From NCBI RefSeq assembly GCF_037975245.1, contig NC_092581.1, positions 12,243,303 through 12,303,302 of the forward strand: a DNA stretch of 60,000 nucleotides, given 5' to 3'. Of the stretch, positions 1 through 10,993 are shown piece by piece; within the stretch, counting starts at the first letter, position 1; every line of letters starts with the position of its first letter. Position numbers and translations under genes: made by a program. This stretch comes from Apostichopus japonicus. Taxonomy: Eukaryota; Echinodermata; Holothuroidea; Aspidochirotida; Stichopodidae. The notes beneath the pieces are model-generated. The model saw nothing but the letters and a program-made list of their open reading frames with translations. It had not been told where the DNA came from and searched no databases.

Positions 1-38
1 ACGCCTTGCGGCGTTCGTCTGCCTGACGGTTCATTGAG

Positions 39-1153
39 ATGGGTTCCGCGAAACATGAAAGGATGGGTGCATTAAAGGAGTGTAGCGTAAGAGTTATGGA
101 CGATTCATATGAAGTCAAGGATGTGCTGAAATCAATCATTAACGATATTGGGAACGGAAAGATACTAAGCTGTGTGAAGTCATCTGGAAACTGGATAATA
201 ACTTTACGAAACAAGGATGATGCAGATCTATTAATAGAGACAGGTATAGTTATAAACGACAGCACTTGCAACGTCTATGGAGTGTCAAGATCATTTTTAA
301 CTGTGAGTTTATTTGGTGTTCCGTCCTACATTGACGACGATGAACTCTCAGAAAAACTACTCGAATTTGGCTGTAAACTTAAAGGGAAATGGCACCACAA
401 CACATACCCGGAATTTCCCAATATTGAAATGGGATTCGTTACATACGACTGGAACTGCCAACCGAATGCAAAAGTCTACCATATGCAATGACACTGAATG
501 GAGTACATATGAGACTAAAGCACAATGGACAAACCAGGGTATGTAATTTATGCTTGGAAAATGACCATATTATGCGGAATTGCCCCAAATATGTATGCAG
601 GGAATGTAATTCACAAGGTCATTGGGAAGCGAAATGTCCACAAGTAAGATGCTTTAAATGTAACGATCTAGGACACAAAAGTTTCAATTGTCCACAAGCC
701 GGAGATGACAACAATGATCACCATGGTAACGGTGACCCAGCAACAGGCAGAAACACCATAAGCCCACCTAAGCATGCCAACGTCCAACACACTGACCAAC
801 CAAAAGATGAAGCCATGGACCAGTTATCCCAAACAAAAGGCAGCGCCATTGAGACCAACGAGACTAAAAAGAAGCAAAACGAGAATATAAAGACAACTCA
901 ACGGGATGAACAAAGACCCACCAAACCAACTCAAGAGGATACTGAGAATACAAAAGCAACTAGAGGAAACAAAGCGACTGAAGCCACTAACTCCACCGGT
1001 AACAAAACAACGTCAGAGGAACCAACCATGGAATTACCTCAACATCTGAAACGACAAATGTCTTATGACGAAGGTGAATTTAGAACTGTTAGACTGAAAA
1101 AAAAGTCATTCATTCCAAATCTGCGAAAAGCCAGGAATTCGCAACCTCGCTAA
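39..1153 (+). pseudogene. ORF1 of LINE A: zinc-knuckle nucleic-acid-binding protein, frame broken once
   Basis: ORF1 of a non-LTR retrotransposon, expected to bind element RNA as a chaperone. It starts at the ATG at 39. The first 135 or so residues form an RRM-like region with the phrase LTVSLFGVPSYIDDDELSEK. Then come three CX2CX4HX4C knuckles (CNLCLENDHIMRNC, CRECNSQGHWEAKC, CFKCNDLGHKSFNC), followed by a hydrophilic K/T/N/E-rich tail. The frame breaks near 450: the N-terminal frame runs to a stop at 489-491, while the knuckle part is in the -1 frame (reading ELPTECKSLPYAM upstream of the ATG at 488). Element B breaks at the same homologous point. ORF1 ends 18 bases before the ORF2 ATG. Confidence 0.88.
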
Positions 1154-1171
1154 ATAATCAATATTAATTTA

Positions 1172-4096
1172 ATGGATAATGTTTGCGAGGACTCAAATGA
1201 TAGCAGTGTTCTTTGTGAGTATTTTGACGTAGATTCTTACAACAGGTTACCTCCAAATAATTGCCTATCTATGTTCCATTTAAACAGTCGAAGTCTGAAC
1301 AAAAATTTCAACGAAATAAATACCTTTATTTCACTACTAAAGAATGAATTCTCTGTACTTGGCTTCACCGAAACGTGGCTAAGTGACCACCCATCACCTC
1401 TTATTCATATGAAAAATTACAAAATTATAGAAAAACATCGTGTTAATAGAAGGGGTGGCGGTGTCTGCTTATATGTGCACAATGGTTTAAACTTTAAACA
1501 CCAACCAGATCTATCAACATTCAACGATATCATTGAATCCTTATTTATTGAGGCAAACTTGCCAAATTCTAAAGAGAAAATAATTATTGGTATTGTTTAT
1601 AGACCTCCAAATGGTTCTTTAGAACAATTTTATTATAACATGCAAAATATTTGTACTACCATTAATCAGCTAAACTGTACTTCCTACATTATGGGGGATT
1701 TTAATATTGATTTGTTAGATAAAAACAAATCACCAGAGTTTCTAAATAACCTTTACTCAAATGGTTTCTATCCAACAATATCAAGACCAACCAGAGTGAA
1801 CAGTACCTCTTCAACTTTGATTGACAATATTATAACCAATAGTAATTCTAAACTTTCATCAGGTATTTTTGTAACTGATATCACTGATCACTTTCCAGTG
1901 TTTGTCAATGCCCTCGAGACTAATCGCCGACAAAATAATCCCATCTATGCACGTAATTACAGTGATAATAATATAAAAAGTTTCACTTCTGAAATTGGGA
2001 AAACTACGTGGGACAATGTCCTAAACGAACCAGATGTTAATATTGCTTATAATACATTTTACTATTATTTCAATACTACGTATAATAATTGCTTTCCTAC
2101 TCAAGTGTTCAATCCAAAAAAGAAACGTACTAAAAAACATCCCTGGATCACTAAGGGCATTTTAAAATCAATCAAAAGGAAGAACATATTATTTAGACGT
2201 TATTTGAAGAATCCTACTGAACATACTAAGTCTATTTACAAAATGTACCGTAATAAATTAAACCATGTTATACGATATTCCAAACGATTATACTTTTATG
2301 ATAAATTCAAGCAGAGTAGAAACAACGTAAACAGTACTTGGAGTACAATTAATGAAATTCTCAATAAAAACGGTAAAGACTCATCATATCCAGCAACATT
2401 TAAAAATGATGATTGCGAAATTAGCAATGATAATGACATCGCTAGCAACTTTAACAAATACTTTGTAAATCTTGGTTATAACCTCGCTAGTAAGATTAAT
2501 ATTAAACTAAAAGCGGACCATTTTTTACATAATAATGACAAGGTATGCCATTCCATATTTACATATCCAGTAACAGTAGAAGAAGTTTTAAAAGTTGCTC
2601 ACACAAATGTGAAACCAAACAAAGCAGCAGGCTATGATGACTTTAAGCCAGGTATTATCAAACAAGTTATCCCATACATTGTAAAGCCTTTAACTCATCT
2701 CTGCAATATTTCTTTTAACACCGGCATTTTTCCGGATAAGCTTAAAATAGCAAAGGTAAAACCAATCTTTAAAAAAGGAGACCCCAGTCATTTTGAGAAT
2801 TACCGCCCTATATCTTTATTGTCAGTCTTTTCAAAAATCATTGAACGATTAATGTTTAATCGTATATACAGTTTTCTATGTAAATATAATGTTCTTAATA
2901 ACGAGCAGTACGGATTTCGTCCTGACCATTCTACAGAATTAGCTTTAGCAGATGCAGTCAACAATATTTATAATAGTCTTGATAAGAATAATACCTGTGT
3001 AGGCGTATTTCTCGACCTATCCAAAGCTTTTGACACCATCGATCACAAAATATTACTAAGTAAATTATTTTTTTATGGTATCAGAGGAACAACCCTAAAT
3101 TGGCTAGATAGTTATCTTTCAAATAGATACCAGTACACTTTATATAAAAATTCTAAATCTGAACTTGCTAAAATCGCTTGCGGAGTTCCTCAGGGTTCTA
3201 TACTAGGTCCATTACTATTTATAATTTATGTCAATGATATCGTTAATGTCTCCGATATTGCTAAAACAATATTATTTGCCGACGACACAAATATTTTCTT
3301 CGATTCCCAAAATCTACTCTCATCACATAAAACTGTTTCTACTGAACTAACTAAATTTTCCAGCTGGTTTGCAGCAAACAAATTATCTCTTAATATAGAA
3401 AAAACTAATTATATGGTGTTTAATGCTAGTCACTCATTCAGATGGGATCACAATATTACCATGAATGATAAAATTATTAATCGGGTTAACACTACTAAGT
3501 TCTTGGGTGTACACATAGACAAACTTTCGTGGCGTGATCACATATCAGCAGTCTGTAACAGAGTGGCTAGAAACACTGGTATTATATGCAAATTAAAACA
3601 TCATTTACCTCCAAATATACTCAGAACACTCTATATAACTCTGATTTTACCCCAATTAACTTATTGCACGACTATTTGGTCAGGAACCTATTCTACAAAT
3701 CTTAATCACCTATGTGTCCTCCAGAAGAGAGCTATCCGCCATATATCACATGCTGCACCACGTGATCATACTACCCCATTATACAAAAGATTAAATTTAT
3801 TAAAACTAAATGATATTATAAGAGTCCAGCTTGCAACATTTGCATATAAAGCATGGAATGGATTGCTACCCGAGGCTTTTAAAGATTTTATATATAGTAA
3901 TAGACTAATCCACAACCATCAAACACGCCTTTGTAATAACGCCCATGTTTTATCCCAACGAAGTACTTTAAGTTCTTTTAACCCTCGTATTCGTGCTATA
4001 AAAACGTGGAATAATCTCCAGGATAATGTTAAGAATAAGCCTTCTTACTCTGTATTCAAAAGGAATCTCCAAACTGTAATTATTTCTCACTATTGA
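1172..4096 (+). CDS. ORF2 of LINE A: APE endonuclease and reverse transcriptase, 974 aa, open
   Basis: Replicative protein for target-primed reverse transcription. Residues 30-245 are an APE-type endonuclease, with HLNSRS, GFTETW (catalytic Glu), YRPPNG, GDFNID (Asp/Asn) and DHFPVF (terminal Asp-His). Residues about 500-780 are a reverse transcriptase, with FKKGD..NYRPISLLS, DLSKAFDTIDH, GVPQGSILGPLLF and FADDTNIFF holding the catalytic Asp pair. The C-terminal region ends in FKRNLQTVIISHY. The frame is open throughout. Against copies A' and E one residue is missing (GVHID-KLSW instead of GVHIDNKLSW), a clean 3-base deletion. All catalytic residues are visible, so the protein could be functional, though its ORF1 is broken. 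Confidence 0.93.
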   Translation: MDNVCEDSNDSSVLCEYFDVDSYNRLPPNNCLSMFHLNSRSLNKNFNEINTFISLLKNEFSVLGFTETWLSDHPSPLIHMKNYKIIEKHRVNRRGGGVCLYVHNGLNFKHQPDLSTFNDIIESLFIEANLPNSKEKIIIGIVYRPPNGSLEQFYYNMQNICTTINQLNCTSYIMGDFNIDLLDKNKSPEFLNNLYSNGFYPTISRPTRVNSTSSTLIDNIITNSNSKLSSGIFVTDITDHFPVFVNALETNRRQNNPIYARNYSDNNIKSFTSEIGKTTWDNVLNEPDVNIAYNTFYYYFNTTYNNCFPTQVFNPKKKRTKKHPWITKGILKSIKRKNILFRRYLKNPTEHTKSIYKMYRNKLNHVIRYSKRLYFYDKFKQSRNNVNSTWSTINEILNKNGKDSSYPATFKNDDCEISNDNDIASNFNKYFVNLGYNLASKINIKLKADHFLHNNDKVCHSIFTYPVTVEEVLKVAHTNVKPNKAAGYDDFKPGIIKQVIPYIVKPLTHLCNISFNTGIFPDKLKIAKVKPIFKKGDPSHFENYRPISLLSVFSKIIERLMFNRIYSFLCKYNVLNNEQYGFRPDHSTELALADAVNNIYNSLDKNNTCVGVFLDLSKAFDTIDHKILLSKLFFYGIRGTTLNWLDSYLSNRYQYTLYKNSKSELAKIACGVPQGSILGPLLFIIYVNDIVNVSDIAKTILFADDTNIFFDSQNLLSSHKTVSTELTKFSSWFAANKLSLNIEKTNYMVFNASHSFRWDHNITMNDKIINRVNTTKFLGVHIDKLSWRDHISAVCNRVARNTGIICKLKHHLPPNILRTLYITLILPQLTYCTTIWSGTYSTNLNHLCVLQKRAIRHISHAAPRDHTTPLYKRLNLLKLNDIIRVQLATFAYKAWNGLLPEAFKDFIYSNRLIHNHQTRLCNNAHVLSQRSTLSSFNPRIRAIKTWNNLQDNVKNKPSYSVFKRNLQTVIISHY

Positions 4097-4264
4097 TGGA
4101 TTTATTCTTGTGTGTGTTTGCGATTAAGATCATTATAAAGATTGTTAGGATTGCTTATTAACATTATTAATTTCAAGTAAATTCAATTCGATTATTTCAT
4201 CATTGTAGATGCTACTATTAACTTTTCTTTTTCTATTCTTAAGTTTTTCTTTCTTTTTCTTTTT

Positions 4265-4335
4265 GGGGAGTCTCCTACTTTGTTAAGCCTTACAGGCTTT
4301 ATAGGAGACTTCCCGTCACACTGTAAATTGTGATG
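4265..4335 (+). other. 3' UTR double hairpin of LINE A
   Basis: GGAGTCTCCTA pairs with TAGGAGACTTCC, with an inner stem AAGCC/GGCTT; a second small stem TCACA/TGTGA follows. The same layout is found at the 3' ends of B, C, E, F, G and H, with paired base changes. By analogy with other LINEs it is the likely recognition site for the element's own reverse transcriptase; that role is inference. Confidence 0.75.
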
Positions 4336-4366
4336 AAACAAATAAATATACAAATACAACTACACT

Positions 4367-5094
4367 AAACTCGTCACTTTCAAGACCTACCAAAGCAAAG
4401 ATAGAAGTTTTCAACTGGTATATCCTTCCCACCACATGATAGCTGAGATCTTGGCCTATTATGGCACTTGCAAACATCCATACCATGACCGTTTAGATTT
4501 TGAGCTAGAAGAGGAGCAAATATAGCACACTGAACCCCCCACCCTTCCATCTGCTCGCTCGGATTAATATCAACATTTAACCAAAGATTTTCTAAAATGG
4601 TTTATATCACCTTCGATCCTCCCTGTTTTCACACCATATGTACTTTCAATTACGCTCTTTCATATAAAGGCAGGAATAATGATGGTAACTGATAATATGC
4701 TTAAACAAGCATTACATTAGGTACATTTACCTCTTTCCTCCGACAATGGTTAACCTTTCGAACGGATGTCCTCTACTCTAATTGTGGTGAGATACCTACT
4801 CAGTTGCTTTTGCCAGTTCGAGTGAAAAGGGGAGTATATGCCTAACTGGTGTTGAAGCGCTTGCAAGCGTACTGCGTCTTTAGTTTGTTGTGATGTTCGT
4901 TTCTTAAAGTCGGCCCCACTGCATGGATCAGGGGAACCGCGAGTAAGCAATTTTCCAACAACAATCACCCCATGTCCAAATGAGTGTTGACACTTATAAA
5001 CGCTTCTGTGTTATACATTGCTTGTGATTCTAACAGTAATTGTTATACACTTACGGCAGCTCAATAGGGCCATGATGAAAAAAATGTACGTGTT
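4367..5094. other. Spacer without recognised genes
   Basis: Unique-looking AT-rich sequence between LINE A and a T-rich repeat. The short reading frames here match no family I recognise and show no splice-site context. I see no RNA gene or repeat structure. Confidence 0.5.
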
Positions 5095-5350
5095 TTCGAC
5101 TTTTTTTTAAGTTTAAATTTCGTTTTTCTGACTTTGTTTCGTTTTTCTGACTTTTTTTACGTTTTCTGATTTTTTTTTCTCGTTTTACTGATTTTATTTA
5201 TTTTTTCGTTTTTCTTACTTTTTTTCCCCGTGTTTCTGACTTAAGTTTTCGTTTTCTGACTTTTTTTCTCTCGTTTTTCTGCTTCCCCCCCCCCCCCGTT
5301 TTTCTGACTTTTTTCCTCGTTTTTCTGCTTTTTTTTCGTTTTTCGACTTT
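5095..5350 (+). repeat. Degenerate T-rich minisatellite, unit about TCGTTTTTCTGACTTTTTT
   Basis: About a dozen imperfect units containing CGTTTTTCTGACT separated by T runs of varying length, with one C homopolymer near 5285. It lies about 90 bases upstream of the integrase-like gene. No coding potential. Confidence 0.8.
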
Positions 5351-5439
5351 GCCTAGCCTATACTTGCAATGTGTTTACATTCGCGTTGTAACCAGCAACG
5401 CCAAACGCTTCGCCTGTCTATGATCATCGCACTGCTGCA

Positions 5440-6261
5440 ATGGCTGCTAGCTTGTCTAGGGAGCAATTGCTTACATTGTATTTCAGGCTCAGGTATTCAA
5501 ACATAGAAATAAGGACTGTGCTAGCAGTAAAGCATAACATCAATATAAGTGAGCGCCATACGAAAAAGCTCCTTAACAGCTTAGGTCTGTATCAACGTAA
5601 GTATTTATCGGACGACGTCGAAGAGTTCATTGAAAGGCATATTCGTACCTCAGGAAAATTGCATGGATACAAATGGATGCACTTAAAATGCAGACAGGCA
5701 GGGTTCATGGCAAACCGGGAAACGGTTCGACTGATTCTATCGACTTTGGATCCAGATGGGGTTAGACTCAGATCAACACAACAGATCATACGTCGTACTT
5801 ACCATTCTCGTGGCCCTAACTTTGTGTGGCACGTGGATGGCTATGACACTTTAAAAAGGTATGGAATCGCGATAAGTGGTTGCATTGACGGCTTTTCGAG
5901 AAAGATTATATGGCTGGAGGCATCTTATACAAATAACAACCCCGCGGTAATTGCCGGTTATTGTGTGAATGCGTTACAGCACTGTGGCGGATGCCCATCG
6001 ATAGTTCGGGCTGACATGGGAACGGAAAATGTGCTCATAGAACAAATGCAGACTATCTTTAGACGAAACCAAGCAAACAATCCATTTATATATGGCAAAA
6101 GCACCCGAAACCAACGAATTGAAGCATGGTGGGCTATGCTAAGAAAGCACTGCTCTCAGTGTTGGATGGAATTGTTTCAAGCCCTGTACGACGAGGGGCA
6201 CTTTTGTGGAGACTCTTTGGACCAGGAACTTATCCGATTCTGTTTTTTAGAAATTATTCAG
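5440..6261 (+). CDS. DDE integrase-core protein, transposon-derived or domesticated, first exon only
   Basis: The ATG at 5440 opens a single 274-codon exon. An N-terminal helix-rich region (about residues 1-60, SREQLLTLYFRLRYSNIEIR) looks like a helix-turn-helix segment. From about residue 125 there is an RNase H-like integrase core with HVDGYD (first Asp), IDGFSRKIIWLE, RADMGTEN (second Asp) and NQRIEAWW (Glu), so the DDE triad is intact. The same domain layout is known from single-copy and transposon genes in echinoderms, cnidarians and fish, possibly related to IS3-like eukaryotic transposons. The frame leaves the conserved region at CAG|GTGAGT (6259-6267), a good splice donor, so a 3' exon is expected; I could not find it in the next 1.4 kb. 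No flanking terminal repeats were seen. It could be a cellular gene or a truncated transposon. Confidence 0.75.
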
Positions 6262-7026
6262 GTGAGTGAACCCATTATACATATCAGCGTGATACCGATA
6301 GTATCTATATAGCCTACCCGTAATCGAGTCCCAGTATCTCTACCCGTCACTATTTCTGAGATTACTCATTAGCTATGCAAAAGTAATGAGTGTTGCACAG
6401 TGTCAGTATTTCTTTTGGTAACCCTATATAATTTTCCCTTAACTAGTTGCTATCTACTTTATAGCTTGGGGTGTGATGTGAAATTTTTCCGAGTAGACAA
6501 CAGCTACTTCCAAAGCCAATCCCACAGAGCATATCATCATAACAACTGTCCTCGGAATGAAGGTTAAACAAAGATGACATAGCCTAAGGAATATGTATAT
6601 GAGTGCAACTTTGACGTCACAGATTTGCATATGTAGATCACGTGGATTCATGATGCTGGTGTGAAACTTTAATGTTATTGCATATGCATTAGATGCACGT
6701 GTGCAAACATTGCATTGCATTGATATAATCTGCCGGCACATGTGTGTTAATGAGCTGTACATTTGCATATTGTAGGCCTATATAAGTTAGAGCACGCCGT
6801 CTGCTCGTCCTGGTTCGCCCTGTCTCTCCAGCCGTCAACATGTAATCTTGGACATCTCGTCCTAGATCTGACTATGTTATTTTGTAAAATATACTAAGTT
6901 GTTAATACTCTACGTCGACTGTGTTCTACTCGATTGCTCGAAAGAACTAGTTATTCACATAAAGAAACATGAGAGAAACATGGAAAAATGGTCAACATTT
7001 GATGAGTATTGACGGGGAGTGTGTTA
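6262..7026. other. Intronic or intergenic spacer
   Basis: Follows the splice donor of the integrase-like exon. No conserved coding segment or RNA gene recognised. TAGGCCTA occurs at 6773-6780. Confidence 0.4.
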
Positions 7027-7087
7027 GAAATTGCCGCGAACCAGGAGCCACTTTCTCAAAAAGAGGCTCCTGGTTCGCGGCAATTTC
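7027..7087. repeat. Perfect 23-bp inverted repeat with 15-base loop
   Basis: Arms are 7027-7049 and 7065-7087 and are fully complementary, beginning GAAATTGCCGCG and ending CGCGGCAATTTC. The loop is ACTTTCTCAAAAAGA. The core ACCAGGAGC recurs twice just downstream, near 7094 and 7114. As RNA this would fold into a very stable hairpin. Confidence 0.92.
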
Positions 7088-7671
7088 AGTAGGACCAGGA
7101 GCTGTTTTCTCACTACCAGGAGCTAAAAAGGAGAAACAAAATTCAAGCACGGCATGTACGTATCAGTACAGGTGTTGTGCGATATATAAACCATGTGCAC
7201 CAGTGCTATTGTGCATGCACTCGATCGATCAGTGATTTATCAAATCGCTAGCAGTTACTATATAGCACTAGCATGCAATGTAGTTTCAGGCTTCTGTGCA
7301 GCGCATGATAAGGCTGATATTTACAGGAGTATGCGGACGCTTATTTGCCGACAAAGTAGCGCCCGTGCGTATTGTATTTTCATGTCAAGGGGCGCTATTT
7401 TAGTGCTTGCGGGCGCGAATAGCGCCTGGGCGCCAGCTTATTTCAACCCTTGGAACCATCATTACACAAGGAAATCACGTGAACGAAGGGGCAATCCACA
7501 TCATCAACGCCCAGCAATTATGTATGACGTAACCCGACCTACAAAAAAGTTGAAATTGCTTTCTTTTAAAACAGATTTTTCATATATACACTTTCATAAA
7601 AACTGTAATAACATTGTTTTTATTGTCTACAAGGGTATAGGCTGGGGCACTTTTACATTTATATTTTTATG
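7088..7671. other. Spacer without recognised genes
   Basis: Contains GC-rich patches (near 7390-7440, repeated GCGCC motifs) but no protein family or RNA gene I recognise. It ends abruptly where LINE A' begins. Confidence 0.4.
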
Positions 7672-9478
7672 ATCAATTCAAGCAGAGTAGAAACAACGTA
7701 AACAGTACTTGGAGTACAATTAATGAAATTTTCAATAAAAACGGTAAAGACTCATCATATCCAGCAACATTTAAAAATGATGATTGCGAAATTAGCAATG
7801 ATAATGATATCGCTAGCAACTTTAACAATTACTTCGTAAATCTTGGTTATAATCTCGCTAGTAAGATTAATATTAAACTAAAAGAGGAACATGATAATGA
7901 TAATTTTACATGATAATGAAAAGGTATGCCATTCCATATTTACATATCCAGTAACAGTAGAAGAAGTTTTAAAAGTTGCTCACACAAATGTGAGACCAAA
8001 CAAGGCAGCAGGCTATGATGACTTTGAGCCAGGTATTATCAAACAAGTAATCCCATACATTGTAAAGCCTTTAACTCATCTCTGCAATATTTCTTTTAAC
8101 ACCGGCATTTTTCCGGATAAGCTTAAAATAGCAATGGTAAACCAATCTTTCAAAAAGGAGACCCCAGTCATTTTGAGAATAACCGCCCTTTATCTTTATT
8201 GTCAGTCTTTTCCAAAATTATTGAACGATTAATGTTTAATCGTATACACAGTTTTTTTTATGTAAATATAATATTCTTAATAACGAGCAGTACGGATTTC
8301 GTCCTGACCATTCTACAGAATTAGCTTTAGCAGATGCAGTCAATAATATTTATAATAGTCTTGATAAGAATAATACATGTGTAGGCGTATTTCTCGACCT
8401 ATCCAAAGCTTTTGACACCATCGATCACAAAATATTACTATAAGTAAATTATTTTTTATTGTATCAGAGGAACAACCCTAAATTGGCTAGATAGTTATCT
8501 TTCAAATAGATACCAGTACACTTTATATAAAAATTCTAAATCTGAACTTGCTAAAATCGCTTGCAGAGTTCCTCAGGGTTCTATACTAGGTCCATTACTA
8601 TTCATAATTTATGTCAATGATATCGTCAATGTCTCCGATATTGCTAAAACAATATTATTTGCCGACGACACAATATTTTCTTGGATTCCCAAAATCTACT
8701 CTCATCACATAAAACTGTTTCTACTGAGCTAACTAAATTTTCCAGCTGGTTTGCAGCAAACAAATTATCTCTTAATATAGAAAAAACTAATTATATGGTG
8801 TTTAATGCTAGTCACTCATTCAGATGGGATCACAATATTACCATGAATGAGAAAATTATTAATCGGGTTAACACTACTAAGTTCTTGGGTGTACACATAG
8901 ACAATAAACTTTCGTGGCGTGATCACATATCAGCAGTCTGTAACAGAGTGGCTAGAAATACTGGTATTATATGCAAATTAAAACATTATTTACCTCCAAA
9001 TATTCTCAGAACACTGTATATAACTCTGATTATACCCCAATTAACTTATTGCACGACTATTTGGTCAGGAACCTATTCTACAAATCTTAATCACCTATGT
9101 GTCCTCCAGAAGAGAGCTATCCGCTATATTTCACATGCTGCACCACGTGATCATACTAGCCCACTATTCAAAAGATTAAATTTATTAAAAGTAAATGACA
9201 TTATAAGAGTCCAGCTTGCAACATTTGCATATAAAGCATGGAATGGATTGCTACCCGAGGCTTTTAGTGATTTTATTTATAGTAATAGACTAATCCACAT
9301 CCATCAAACATGCCATTGTAATAACGCACATGTTTTATCCCATCGAAGTACTATGGGTTCTTTAAGCCCTCGTATTCGTGCCATAAAAACGTGGAATAAT
9401 CTCCAAGATAATGTTAAGAATAAGTCTTCTTACTCTGTATTCAAAAGGAATCTCCAAACTGAAATTATTTCTCACTAT
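7672..9478 (+). pseudogene. LINE A': 5'-truncated, frame-broken ORF2 copy
   Basis: Begins abruptly at sequence matching A near 2298 (TTCAAGCAGAGTAG) and follows A closely to the last ORF2 codons. It is dead: one base is lost near 8145 after GCAATGGTAAA, bases are gained near 8250 and 8441, and FADDT is shifted at 8670, leaving open pieces at 7891-8232 and 8681-9511. It keeps the ancestral GVHIDNKLSW that A has lost. The normal 3' UTR and hairpins are absent and replaced by an AT-rich expansion. Confidence 0.92.
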
Positions 9479-9600
9479 ATTATTTTTTTTAATTATTTCT
9501 TTAATTTATAATTATTTCTTTTAATATTTCTTTAATATTTTTTAAATAATATTTCTTTAATATTTCTTTTAATTATAATTTTTTTTTTAAATTATTTCTC
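9479..9600 (+). repeat. AT-rich expansion between LINE A' and LINE B
   Basis: Repeated TTTAATATTTC/AATTATTTCTTT units. It starts from, and ends with, the ATTATTTCTCACT phrase that closes LINE A' ORF2, so it probably arose by slippage at the A' end. Confidence 0.7.
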
Positions 9601-9843
9601 ACTGTAAATACTGACTGTTAACACGGAAGCGAGACGTGTTATTTTCTAGCTCCGACTATTCTAAGTCTTTTCTATGTTCGTTTTGCTATTATTGCAGACT
9701 TTTCAAAAGTGAACTTGGAAACTCATCTCATGAACTTTCTGACCAGCATCGGTAACACTTTACTTCTATTTTGAAGATATTTTCATCAATTTGTTCCAGG
9801 CAACGACGCCTTCTGGCGTACGTTCGCTGAACCAAACCCTGAA

Positions 9844-10982
9844 ATGGGTTCCACGAAACCAGAAACGAAATTTAATTTAAAGGAACGTAGTGTACGTATC
9901 CTCGATAACAACTTTGAATTGAAAGATGTCGTGAGTGCTATAACTGAAGATCTCGGAAAGGACAAGATCACTACTTGTTTCAAATCATCTGGGTATTGGA
10001 ATATTACCCTTGATCACAGAAGCGATGCCGACCTTCTATTGGAAACGGGAGTGATTATTAATGACCTGACGTGCGACGTACTTGGCGTATCAAGAACTTT
10101 TTTAACGGTAAGCCTATTTGGGGTACCACAATACATTACTGATGATGAACTTTCTGAGAAACTATCCGAATTCGGCTGTACCCTTAAAAGTAACTGGCAT
10201 CGAAATTCATACCCTGACTATCCGAAAATTGATATGGGATACGCTACATAAGATTGGAGCTGCCCGCTGACGTTAAGAGCCTACCCTACGCCGTTACTAT
10301 AAACGGCGAACACATACGCCTGAAACATAACAGTCAATCGAAGGTATGTAATCAGTGTCTGGGAACGGATCACATCAAGAAAAACTGCCCAAAGTACGTA
10401 TGCCGAATTTGTAATACCCAGGGTCATAGAGAAGCAAGTTGCCCTTCTGTGGTATGCTTTAACTGTCAGGGACTCGGGCATAAGCGTTTCAATTGTCCGG
10501 AAAGAACAGAAGTAGACGACGAATACAATAGCGATGAGACCGATGAACGAATTAATCCCAAGACAACCGCAGACAGATCTCAGCACACAATAGAGCATGA
10601 CCAGGTCAATACAGATCTTAACAGAATGGACCCGCCCCAAAACATCCAACAAAAGACATCTTCAATGGAACACAGCCGAGCAAACACAGACAAGCAACGG
10701 GAACCAAAGACTGGTAAGAAAACTTCGCAAAAGGAACAAAAGGCAGCCACACCGACACAAAAAATATCAGGAAGCAGGCAAAATGCAGAGGTTTTAGTCA
10801 CTAATCAAACCAACAAAACAACAGAAAATCCACAACCCCCCAAAAGGCAAATGTCATCATGTGATGCAGAGCAGTTCATGACGGTCAAATACAAGAAGAA
10901 AACGCTAATCCCAAACCTGAGTAGAGCGAGGAATTTCAGACCAGGTGAGACCAAGGTGACACCAAGGGCTAACCCAACTTGA
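9844..10982 (+). pseudogene. ORF1 of LINE B: zinc-knuckle protein, frame broken once
   Basis: ATG at 9844. An RRM-like N-terminal region (LTVSLFGVPQYITDDELSEK) is followed by three CX2CX4HX4C knuckles (CNQCLGTDHIKKNC, CRICNTQGHREASC, CFNCQGLGHKRFNC) and a basic, polar tail. The N-terminal frame ends at the TAA at 10249-10251 (GYAT stop), and the rest continues in the -1 frame as RLELPADVKSLPYAV. The break is at the same place as in LINE A. The stop at 10980-10982 lies 11 bases before the ORF2 ATG at 10994. Confidence 0.87.
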
Positions 10983-10993
10983 ACTTTGCAGAA

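Larger units (their letters stand above)
1..4366 (+). mobile_element. LINE element A, CR1/Jockey-group non-LTR retrotransposon, nearly full length
   Basis: The window opens inside the 5' UTR of this element; the same hairpin-like GACGCC..GGCGT stretch precedes ORF1 in element B. It has a zinc-knuckle ORF1 (39-1153, one frame break), an endonuclease plus reverse transcriptase ORF2 (1172-4096, open), and a 3' UTR of about 270 bp ending in two hairpins and a short AAATATACAAATAC-type tail. There is no poly(A) tail, which fits CR1-like rather than L1-like 3' ends. Copies A', E and H in this window are the same subfamily at very high identity, so the family was recently active. Clade placement inside the CR1/Jockey group (for example Daphne or Crack) was not resolved by eye. 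Confidence 0.93.

Noticed and set aside
6969-7672. Two frames of 88 and 159 codons
   Set aside because: The first runs through the perfect inverted repeat and the second through GC-rich repeats; no protein similarity recognised.
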